Source: Methylobacterium sp. E-045 | Lineage (GTDB): Bacteria; Pseudomonadota; Alphaproteobacteria; Rhizobiales; Beijerinckiaceae | DNA length: 64,000 nt | Assembly: GCF_022829685.1 (NCBI RefSeq) | Contig: NZ_JAKSYE010000134.1 | Coordinates: forward strand, 62,001-126,000 | Direction of reading: 5' to 3' | Translations under genes and position numbers: made by a program | In this document: positions 34,524 to 40,535 of the stretch, piece after piece | Position numbering within the stretch: the stretch's first letter is position 1 | How the letters are laid out: each line of letters opens with the position of its first letter | Notes under the pieces: model-generated | What the model was told of the DNA's origin: nothing | Seen by the model: only the letters and a program-made list of their open reading frames with translations | Databases searched by the model: none

Positions 34524-35204
34524 ATGACCACCTTCATCGCCTACTGCCGCGTATCGACCGACAAGCAGGGCCGCTCCGGGCTCGGCCTAGAGGCCCAGCA
34601 GGCCGCCATCCAGTCCCACCTCCGGCCAGGAGACACCCTGCTTCAGCTGCCCTACGTCGAGGTTGAGAGCGGGAAGCGATCCGACAGGCCGAAGCTTCAG
34701 GCCGCCATTGAGCGGTGCCGGAGGACGGGCGCCACGCTCCTCATCGCCAAGTTGGACCGTCTGGCCCGCAACGTGGCCTTCATCTCCAACCTTATGGAAG
34801 GCGGGGTCGAGTTCGAGGCGGTGGACTTCCCGAAGGCCAACAGGCTCACGGTTCACATCCTCGCCGCCGTGGCAGAGCACGAGGCCAAGATGATCTCGGA
34901 GCGTACCAAGGCCGCCCTAGCAGCCGCTAAGCGCCGTGGGACAAAGCTGGGAGGGGATCGAGGCTACCGGCCACCCTCGCCACCATCGGCCGAAGACGTG
35001 GCCCAGGCGACGGCTGTGAGGCAGCGCAAGGCCGACCATGCGGCGTTCGCGGTGCTGCCGGTGCTGGAAGGGCTTCGGGGTGGTGGCGTGGTAAGCCTCA
35101 ATGCCCTGGCCAAGCGGCTGAACGACATGGGCCACCAGACACCGCGCGGAGGTGCCTGGACGGCTACGGCGGTGAAGAGGGTCTTGGCGAGGGTGGCGGC
35201 TTGA
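34524..35204 (+). CDS. serine site-specific recombinase (resolvase/invertase)
   Basis: A 226-residue recombinase. The catalytic Ser is in AYCRVSTDKQG (residues 6-16), followed by conserved LEAQQAAI, KLDRLARNVAF and AEHEAKMISERTKAALAAAK of the resolvase catalytic domain. The C-terminal part (VSLNALAKRLNDMGHQTPRG, then GAWTATAVKRVLARV) is a short DNA-binding region of the kind seen in recombinases with a reduced C-terminus. It would cut and rejoin DNA through a 5'-phosphoserine link and may integrate or invert the surrounding element. The ATG at 34524 starts the conserved domain. Confidence 0.88.
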   Translation: MTTFIAYCRVSTDKQGRSGLGLEAQQAAIQSHLRPGDTLLQLPYVEVESGKRSDRPKLQAAIERCRRTGATLLIAKLDRLARNVAFISNLMEGGVEFEAVDFPKANRLTVHILAAVAEHEAKMISERTKAALAAAKRRGTKLGGDRGYRPPSPPSAEDVAQATAVRQRKADHAAFAVLPVLEGLRGGGVVSLNALAKRLNDMGHQTPRGGAWTATAVKRVLARVAA

Positions 35205-35214
35205 CGCCAGCCTT

Positions 35215-35433
35215 TCAGATGATCCGCGCTTCGCCGGGCTTGAGGCCAAGACGCTTCACGGATGCCGCGCCAAGCGAGCCGACATGGCGCGGCGCTGGGC
35301 CGGCGGGCTCGCATTGACCGGCAATCTTGAGCGCCTCACTTTCCGTCTTCGCAAGGATCGCATAGACGTTGTCGGTTTCGTCGAGCTGGCGGATGGCAAT
35401 GAGGTATGCGGCTGAGGCGGCTTTCTTGGGCAT
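35215..35433 (-). CDS. small hypothetical protein
   Basis: A 72-residue product from ATG 35433 with GGAGAAGA just upstream, an excellent ribosome binding site. It begins with a Lys/Ala-rich segment and continues YLIAIRQLDETDNVYAILAK, TESEALKIAGQ and a Gly/Pro-rich tail (KRLGLKPGEARII). No family recognised. It is convergent with the recombinase gene (10 nt apart) and nearly back to back with the HTH gene at 35482. Confidence 0.6.
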   Translation of the reverse strand: MPKKAASAAYLIAIRQLDETDNVYAILAKTESEALKIAGQCEPAGPAPRHVGSLGAASVKRLGLKPGEARII

Positions 35434-35481
35434 TCTTCTCCGATGCCACGGCGTTTGCCATTCGAGAACCGCCAGGGCTTC

Positions 35482-35745
35482 ATGGCAGCCACGGCGCAGG
35501 CCCAGGCGGAAGCCACCAAGGAAGCGCAGAGAGCCGGCATAGACCACGCCAGGGGCCGCGAGGAGGCCTATCGAGGCCGCAAGCCCAGCTTCACGCGGGA
35601 CCAATTCGATGCCGTGCGGGGGGCTCTAGGCCAGGGGACGGGGGTCTCAGAGGTTGCGACTGCCACGGGACTGAGCCGGCAGACCGTCTATCGCATTCGC
35701 GATAACCCGGCGGAGGCAGAGGCAGCCTTGGCGCGGTGGGCGTGA
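35482..35745 (+). CDS. Hin/resolvase-type helix-turn-helix protein
   Basis: An 87-residue protein. The C-terminal half (GRKPSFTRDQFDAVRGALGQ, then GVSEVATATGLSRQTVYRIR) matches the DNA-binding tail of Hin and Tn3-type resolvases, where GRKP precedes a three-helix HTH. There is no catalytic domain in this protein. It may work with, or derive from, the recombinase gene 280 nt upstream. An earlier in-frame ATG at 35443 would put its start only 10 nt from the divergent gene and is less likely. It could also be an independent regulator. Confidence 0.65.
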   Translation: MAATAQAQAEATKEAQRAGIDHARGREEAYRGRKPSFTRDQFDAVRGALGQGTGVSEVATATGLSRQTVYRIRDNPAEAEAALARWA

Positions 35746-35786
35746 AAGGACCTTAGCGTCCTGCCCCTACGAAACTTCGGGCCGCC

Positions 35787-35802
35787 CCCGAGACTTCTCG
35801 GG
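35787..35802 (+). promoter_or_regulatory. stem-loop abutting the 35804 start codon
   Basis: CCCGAG-ACTT-CTCGGG is a perfect 6-bp hairpin that ends one nucleotide before the ATG of the 32-residue gene. It could hide the ribosome binding region or serve as a weak terminator of the upstream HTH gene. Confidence 0.35.
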
Positions 35803-35803
35803 T

Positions 35804-35902
35804 ATGTTCTTCTTCTTTTCCAACCGCCTCGGCTGTCTCGGATCAATCGTCGTTTCGGTGGTGCTCACCGTCATCGTCATTGCGGTCCTACGAGGACTGT
35901 AG
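35804..35902 (+). CDS. 32-residue membrane peptide
   Basis: The reading frame encodes MFFFFSNRLGCLGSIVVSVV followed by LTVIVIAVLRGL and a TAG stop. Four Phe, an Asn-Arg-Leu-Gly-Cys-Leu-Gly turn and one long hydrophobic helix make it a probable single-pass inner-membrane miniprotein. The FFxxSNRxGCLGS opening is, to my knowledge, a recurrent pattern of annotated short proteins in actinobacteria and other bacteria. No function known. It lies between the HTH gene and a minus-strand gene in the island. Confidence 0.55.
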   Translation: MFFFFSNRLGCLGSIVVSVVLTVIVIAVLRGL

Positions 35903-35917
35903 GTCCGATAGGCGGCA

Positions 35918-36091
35918 CTACTCCTCTTTTCTTTCTTCCCGCTCCTTCACCGCCTCGTCATACCCGGCGGTCCATTGAGCATGCGGCTCGGTCCCCTCCG
36001 CATAGGGGCAGTCCTGGCGCCTGAGCCCCTTGCCAAGCGCGTAGTAGCCGAGGGCGTGATGGTCGAGGTTGTCGTCTGGCGGCTGGGTCAT
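35918..36091 (-). CDS. Rmf/CrpP-like small protein
   Basis: A 57-residue product from ATG 36091. The pattern HALGYYALGKGLRRQDCPYA, then EGTEPHAQWTAGYDEAVKE, fits the ribosome modulation factor/CrpP fold: a helix with Gly repeats, the (N/C)PY motif, and the W--G(W/Y) of the second helix. Rmf dimerises ribosomes in stationary phase; plasmid CrpP proteins have been linked to quinolone tolerance, although that activity is disputed. Short members are frequent on phages and plasmids. The C-terminus is highly charged (KEREERKEE). The family call is by motif pattern only. Confidence 0.55.
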   Translation of the reverse strand: MTQPPDDNLDHHALGYYALGKGLRRQDCPYAEGTEPHAQWTAGYDEAVKEREERKEE

Positions 36092-36262
36092 GGCTGAAAC
36101 GTAGGGCGCCAGGCGGCCCGACCAAGAGGCCCCTGGGCCTGGGCAGCGGCCTGTTAGCATCACCGAAGGGCATCCCACGCCATGCGGCTACAGGGATCGT
36201 GCGGAGGCCGCCACCAAGGGAGTACAAGACGCTCCGGGGAGCCCACTCAAAGGCTACGGGCA

Positions 36263-36505
36263 ATGCCACGGTACTTCATCGACATCCATGACGGTGCCAC
36301 TCACGTCAAAGATACGGTTGGCTTCGATCTCCCAGACCTCGACGCCGCACGGGCGAGGCTTGTGCAAATCATGCGCAGGGTAGCCGAAGGGTTCGACCCA
36401 GCCAATGACCGCCACGACTACCTCGGAGTGGTGCGAGACGACGCCCGGAGGGTGGTCTTCCGAGCCCACCTCTCGCTCGACATTGAGGCCGTTGGCGCAC
36501 CTTGA
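36263..36505 (+). CDS. DUF6894 family protein
   Basis: An 80-residue protein starting MPRYFIDIHDGATHVKDTVG, followed by FDLPDLDAARARLVQIMRRV. It is the second DUF6894-type protein of the window and the most divergent. The ATG at 36263 begins the conserved segment; the frame opens upstream without conservation. Function unknown. It is followed 68 nt later by the gene at 36574 on the same strand. Confidence 0.68.
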   Translation: MPRYFIDIHDGATHVKDTVGFDLPDLDAARARLVQIMRRVAEGFDPANDRHDYLGVVRDDARRVVFRAHLSLDIEAVGAP

Positions 36506-36573
36506 CTGAACCCCTCGGGCCGTGGCGTGTTCACTTTCCGTTCTCATGGTGAGTCGGAAGGGGAAGGCACAGC

Positions 36574-36819
36574 GTGGCACCGAGAGACAGCATAAAGCCA
36601 CCGCCGCCATCAGCCCAAGGCTGCCAGGTCGAGGCCATCGCACAGGCTTACCTCAGGACCACCGAGGGCGACGCCTCCCAGGCTCTTCGCTTCGCCATCA
36701 CCGATGCTATGGCTGACCTCATGGCCGCCGACATGCGGACCCGAGGCCTCAGCCGTCTCATCTCGCGAGGGTACGTGCGGGGCGGCCTAGACGAGCACGA
36801 TGGCTCCGAGGCGGCCTGA
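36574..36819 (+). CDS. small hypothetical protein, island
   Basis: A GTG start with AAGGGGAAGG upstream gives an 81-residue protein. The middle (VEAIAQAYLRTTEGDASQAL, then RFAITDAMADLMAAD) is a helical pair with the 'gd-a-AL--ai-da' spacing common in short phage/plasmid proteins. No known domain. It probably forms a transcript with the DUF6894 gene ahead of it. Confidence 0.55.
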   Translation: MAPRDSIKPPPPSAQGCQVEAIAQAYLRTTEGDASQALRFAITDAMADLMAADMRTRGLSRLISRGYVRGGLDEHDGSEAA

Positions 36820-36837
36820 GGTCCCGAGCCTCGCGGC

Positions 36838-37026
36838 CTACTCGGCCGGAAATCGTGACGCGTGCAGCAGCTTGCGGGCCCTCGCAAGGTACGTTTGACG
36901 CTCGGTAAGCGTAGCGGGTTTTTGCGAGCCTCCGGGGGCCACCGCTCGCCAGAAACGACCCGGGTTCTCCTTCTCAAAGATACGTTTGGCGCTCTCATGC
37001 ACGTCGAGTTCTGTAATCTCGCTCAT
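36838..37026 (-). CDS. small basic hypothetical protein, island
   Basis: A 62-residue product from ATG 37026. The sequence (ESAKRIFEKENPGRFWRAVA ... TLTERQTYLARARKLLHASR) has two helical, positively charged segments. No motif was recognised. It is divergent from the Cys-rich gene at 37173 and convergent with the gene at 36574. The start is chosen over an upstream ATG at 37188 that would overlap the start of the divergent gene. Confidence 0.5.
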   Translation of the reverse strand: MSEITELDVHESAKRIFEKENPGRFWRAVAPGGSQKPATLTERQTYLARARKLLHASRFPAE

Positions 37027-37172
37027 TGATCCGGCCGAAGGAGAAAAGGTGTCACCGCCGGATAGCGGCATCGGAACCACGCAACAAGCAAGCCGTTGAT
37101 ATCCAGATTGGACCTGTTCTAATTCGCAACTGAAGGCGGCCACGGTCGCCCATCCTATCTTAGGAGAACGAC

Positions 37173-37376
37173 ATGGCCGGCAATGCACACTGCGATAGCT
37201 GCAAGTTCTTTGACGAGCACAAGGTGAACGGCGCCCCGGCGTCTGGCGACCAGGGTCTGTGCCGCTACAACCCGCCCGTGACCCAGCCCGCCGCCGAGTC
37301 GAAGGGTCTTTGGCCGGTAGTGGCCAACAGTGATTGGTGCGGCCACTTTACGCCCGAGATGACCGCTGCCGAGTAA
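37173..37376 (+). CDS. Cys-rich small protein, probable metal-binding
   Basis: A 67-residue protein with AGGAGA 7 nt before the ATG. Four Cys are arranged as CDSCKFF near the N-terminus, then GLCRYNPP and WCGHF near the C-terminus. This spacing matches short proteins that bind Zn or an Fe-S cluster and occur widely in phages and Proteobacteria without assigned function. A terminator follows at 37403. The role in the island is unknown. Confidence 0.68.
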   Translation: MAGNAHCDSCKFFDEHKVNGAPASGDQGLCRYNPPVTQPAAESKGLWPVVANSDWCGHFTPEMTAAE

Positions 37377-37402
37377 GCGTAGGGCGGATTTGAGTTGACG
37401 AG

Positions 37403-37427
37403 AGGCCAGCCTTCGGGTTGGCCTTTT
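37403..37427 (+). terminator. rho-independent terminator
   Basis: GGCCAGCC-TTCG-GGTTGGCC forms an 8-bp stem (one G-T pair) with a stable TTCG loop, followed by TTTT. It ends transcription from the Cys-rich gene. Confidence 0.85.
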
Positions 37428-37477
37428 GTCATTGGTGGTGGCGGTAGTGCTGAATCCCACCCCTATCCCTCAATCAC

Positions 37478-37732
37478 TTAGCCCTGTTCGCCCCCGGTTG
37501 GCTTCGCGCCGGCTGGGGGCTTGTCGTTTGGCGTGGTGGCGGTCTGGGCCTCGCGCCGCTCTAGCTCGGAGACCACGGCGTCACGGATGAACTCGGCTCG
37601 GCGGTTCTTGCCTTCTATAGCGTCGATGCGCTCGGGCACCCCCTCCGGTAGGCGCACTAGGGTCGGCTTGACGCCTAGTAGGGGCCGACCGCGACGCTTT
37701 GAGGTTGCCTGTTCTGGCTGACCATCGGCCAT
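37478..37732 (-). CDS. ribbon-helix-helix (CopG/Arc-like) regulator
   Basis: An 84-residue protein. GRPLLGVKPTLVRLPEGVPE is the beta-strand arm followed by RIDAIEGKNRRAEFIRDAVV, the helix-turn-helix of RHH repressors, and then a disordered Thr/Pro/Lys tail. Such proteins bind operators as dimers of dimers and often control plasmid copy number or antitoxin genes. AAAGGG lies 6 nt before the ATG. A perfect 14-bp palindrome and a second imperfect one lie directly upstream, suggesting autoregulation. No adjacent toxin was identified. Confidence 0.7.
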   Translation of the reverse strand: MADGQPEQATSKRRGRPLLGVKPTLVRLPEGVPERIDAIEGKNRRAEFIRDAVVSELERREAQTATTPNDKPPAGAKPTGGEQG

Positions 37733-37742
37733 GTCTGCCCTT

Positions 37743-37785
37743 TACCGATATCGGTATTGACGGATTATCCGTTATCGGAATATCC
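37743..37785. promoter_or_regulatory. tandem palindromic operator upstream of the RHH gene
   Basis: TACCGATATCGGTA (37743-37756) is a perfect palindrome. A second, imperfect one (GGATTATCCGTTATCGGAAT from 37762, ending at 37785) repeats the TATCGG core. Both lie 10-55 nt before the minus-strand RHH start and between it and the divergent gene at 37858, so one operator could control both. Confidence 0.55.
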
Positions 37786-37857
37786 CTATGACCCGTTAAG
37801 GAGTCGTCACCGACAGTACCCCTTCACGCCACCTAGCCCGATCCCCGGAGCCCACCA

Positions 37858-38238
37858 ATGAGCGAGCATCACGCTTTGCCTGCCGCTGCCGCATGCCTTG
37901 AGGCCAGCGCCAAGTATCCTGCCCTCCCCGCTTTCACCATCCCCGGCCAACTCGAAGCCCGAGCTGCATGGCACCGCCTGCCCGTCGAGACGCGGGACCG
38001 CATCGGCACGCTCGCGGTGGACCATGCCTTCGCGATGTTCCTCACGGGGGACCTCCTCGCCCCCGGGGAGCAAGTCCTAGCCGGTGATCCGCAAGCCCAG
38101 CACGAAGCCGGCCACCGCGCGGACGAGACGCTCGAAGACCTCATGGCCCTCATCGAAGGAGCGCTGCCCGAATTGTTCGGCGTCCAAGGGCAGCACCCGG
38201 CCTGGGCCATCAGCGCCACCGCCGCCACGACAGCCTGA
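37858..38238 (+). CDS. hypothetical protein, island
   Basis: A 126-residue protein, first of a plus-strand run that leads to the polymerase-like gene. It is mostly helical (ARAAWHRLPVETRDRIGTLA, then VDHAFAMFLTGDLLAP and RADETLEDLMALIEGALPEL). No known domain or catalytic pattern. It ends 17 nt before the next gene, whose ribosome binding site lies in the gap, so the two are probably co-transcribed. The upstream region shares the palindromes of the RHH gene. Confidence 0.6.
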   Translation: MSEHHALPAAAACLEASAKYPALPAFTIPGQLEARAAWHRLPVETRDRIGTLAVDHAFAMFLTGDLLAPGEQVLAGDPQAQHEAGHRADETLEDLMALIEGALPELFGVQGQHPAWAISATAATTA

Positions 38239-38255
38239 GACCGGGGAGGATCAAT

Positions 38256-38975
38256 ATGCAGCAGCATCGCCATCACCACTCCCTAGGCGACGGCCTCCGC
38301 CTCAACAGCCGCGTCCACCTCATCGCTTACGAGGCAGCCCAACTTACCGATCCGCCTGCCGCGATCCGCAGGGCTCTCAACCTGCTCAGCATCAAGCATC
38401 GGCTCGGGGCTGACGAGTTCGGTGGTCTGGTCGAATTCGAGGAGGCGCGGCCCGTTATCGATGAGGGTTGCGGCCAAGGGTGGCTTAGCATCCATCTCAC
38501 GGCCACCTTCGGGCTGAACTCGACGGACTTCGATGGGCGCTTCAAATGGGTGGCTGAGCGGGCAGAGCTTTGGCGGCGGATCGCTTCCGACCCTCTGGCC
38601 CACGTTGAATGGGCTGACGCGTCGGTGCCCGATCCCCTCGCGGCCCTCGCGGCTGTCTTCGAGTGGGCCGCATTCCTCGACTTCGGCCCGGGTATGCCGA
38701 GCCGTCTCCCCGTTATTGTGGAAGACCGGCACCTTGGCGGCTTCATGCTCTCCCCGCTGCCGAGTGCAGCCGATGAGCACGTTCGGCTCCGTGAGCTGTC
38801 TTGCGCGGCCTTCGAGGCGCGGGAGGCGGGGATTGAGGTTTCCGAGGACGGGGCTGGCACCTTCGCCACCCACGCCGCGACGGCATGGGACCTGGTGCAT
38901 TTCCTTCAGGATGGGCTCAGGGTGGCAGCAACAATTGCGGGTCCCGTGCCATGCTTCATGGGCGCAGACGCGTAG
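38256..38975 (+). CDS. hypothetical protein, island
   Basis: A 239-residue protein with a GGGGAGG ribosome binding site. The sequence has a His-rich start (QQHRHHHS), followed by mixed alpha/beta content (WLSIHLTATFGLNSTDFDGR, FKWVAERAELWRRIASDP). No recognised motif, membrane segment or signal peptide. It is the second gene of the plus-strand block and 79 nt upstream of the HTH gene. Function unknown. Confidence 0.6.
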   Translation: MQQHRHHHSLGDGLRLNSRVHLIAYEAAQLTDPPAAIRRALNLLSIKHRLGADEFGGLVEFEEARPVIDEGCGQGWLSIHLTATFGLNSTDFDGRFKWVAERAELWRRIASDPLAHVEWADASVPDPLAALAAVFEWAAFLDFGPGMPSRLPVIVEDRHLGGFMLSPLPSAADEHVRLRELSCAAFEAREAGIEVSEDGAGTFATHAATAWDLVHFLQDGLRVAATIAGPVPCFMGADA

Positions 38976-39054
38976 AGGGTAAGGCCTCGCGATTTCTTTA
39001 AAGTAGGCGTTCGGCTAGAGGGGAGTGATAGAACCGAACACTTGCCGCTAGGTC

Positions 39055-39708
39055 GTGCACGTGCTGCCAATCGTTCCTGCCGTCCTTGCCGCGATATTCG
39101 ATCAACAGGTGACCGTGTCGGCCGCCGAGCTGTGCAGGCTTTTGCCGATGAGCAGTGCCCTGCTGCGCTCACATATTAAACACGGGAACATTGACTTCAT
39201 CGAGTTTGGCTTTGGACGTAAGTCGCCCCGCCGCTTCACGTTAGAGCAAGTGATGCGGTTCATATCGAGTCGAAGTTTTCGCGAGGTTCCCTACCCAATC
39301 AGACCCAACCGGCAAGCAATTGTAAACGCAACCCCCGTAGATGAGGGGTCTATTTCTTTTCGCATTGCATTGCGTGAGGAAAAACGGCGTAAGGAGCTAT
39401 TAAATGCAAGGCGTGCCGAATGGTCAAAGCTAGGTCCATCGCGCTTCAGTCAGCCTCTTAGTTTGGGGCTTGATGTAAGTCCACTGGCGAAAGCTGCACG
39501 TAAACGCCTTCGCGAGGATACAAAGGCACAAGCGCTTAAAGATAAGGAGGCAGCAGCCCATGCACGTCAAGCGAAGAAGGATAAAACCCAACCTCCGCCC
39601 GGCGAAGACTTCGACGTTTGGAAAACCCGGATGGCATCTGAGCGTAAACTGCTTGCGGCCAAGCGTACCGCTGCCGCCCTGCTAAAGGCGGAGGGAAAGA
39701 AGTGTTGA
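39055..39708 (+). CDS. excisionase-like HTH protein with charged tail, island
   Basis: A GTG start gives 217 residues. The N-terminal 70 residues (QVTVSAAELCRLLPMSSALL ... IEFGFGRKSPRRFTLEQVMR) look like a MerR/excisionase-type winged helix: helix, turn, helix ending in a basic wing, then 'RFTLEQVMRFISS'. The rest is Lys/Ala/Arg-rich helix, probably nucleic acid binding. Its GC content is visibly lower than that of its neighbours. It is the first gene of a three-gene set with the zinc-ribbon and polymerase-like genes, and could load or regulate them. That role is inference. Confidence 0.6.
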   Translation: MHVLPIVPAVLAAIFDQQVTVSAAELCRLLPMSSALLRSHIKHGNIDFIEFGFGRKSPRRFTLEQVMRFISSRSFREVPYPIRPNRQAIVNATPVDEGSISFRIALREEKRRKELLNARRAEWSKLGPSRFSQPLSLGLDVSPLAKAARKRLREDTKAQALKDKEAAAHARQAKKDKTQPPPGEDFDVWKTRMASERKLLAAKRTAAALLKAEGKKC

Positions 39709-39760
39709 GCAATAAGCACGTCTGCCTTTCCCCCGTTCACATAAATGGATTCGCCAATAC

Positions 39761-40531
39761 GTGAGCCGCCCTCTTAACCCCCGAGCCGCCCTCGCAAAGG
39801 CACGCGGCATCAGGCCCGCCACGTTGGAAATCCGGGAGCGGGCCGCGATGCGGGGCGGCGACGCTCTGCCCATGTGCCCGACCTGTGGCAGCCCTCCGGC
39901 GGCCCGTGCCGGAGAGGGCCTGTCGCAAATCTACTGCCGGCAATGCTGCCAGCGGGCTAACCGTCACGGGTCGCATTTCAAGACGACTTACCCGGCGGCA
40001 ACGCTCCGCCCGTACCGGCATGCCGCGCAACGCTTCCTCAGGGCTCATCTGCTCGATACCTGGATAGTCCACGCGCTTCACGCGCTGGCGGCCCTGATGG
40101 ACCACGCAGGGCCGGTCGAGAGGGTGGTGGATGTCTACCGCCTCCCGCCGGCCGACAAGGCACGGGCAGCTCTCGCACGCATGAGGAGGCGCGAGGTGCC
40201 CCCGGAGCGGCTTCTGGTGAACTACCTCGCTGTTTGCTGCGCCATCGCCACCGACCCGATCTCCCCGGGGAGCGAGACCGCCAACTACCGGCGGGTACAG
40301 GCGGCGAAGGTCTGCGCACGGACGGCTGCGTCGAACGATGGCTACTACTCCGACAGGCTCAAGAATGAGCGCTACGCGCGAAGCACTGGCCAAGCTCTGG
40401 TTCACCTCGGGCGGTGGCTTGAGGAGGCCTGCGAGCATGTCGAGACGGCGCACCTCGCGGCCATCCTTGAGCTTGCTCGGGCAGGCACCACCGCCGCCCC
40501 GTCGCAGCGCACCGACCACACGAGCGAGTGA
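39761..40531 (+). CDS. zinc-ribbon hypothetical protein, island
   Basis: A GTG start gives 256 residues. A zinc ribbon is suggested by Cys39 and Cys42 (MCPTCGSPP) with Cys59 and Cys62 (YCRQCCQRAN). The remainder is helical with many Arg and a run of segments (PYRHAAQRFLRAHLLDTWIV, RRREVPPERLLVNYLAVCCA, NYRRVQAAKVCARTAAS). No catalytic motif was recognised. It ends 4 nt before the polymerase-like gene, so the two are translationally close and probably work together. A DNA-binding or primase-accessory role is possible but unproven. Confidence 0.6.
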   Translation: MSRPLNPRAALAKARGIRPATLEIRERAAMRGGDALPMCPTCGSPPAARAGEGLSQIYCRQCCQRANRHGSHFKTTYPAATLRPYRHAAQRFLRAHLLDTWIVHALHALAALMDHAGPVERVVDVYRLPPADKARAALARMRRREVPPERLLVNYLAVCCAIATDPISPGSETANYRRVQAAKVCARTAASNDGYYSDRLKNERYARSTGQALVHLGRWLEEACEHVETAHLAAILELARAGTTAAPSQRTDHTSE

Positions 40532-40535
40532 TATA

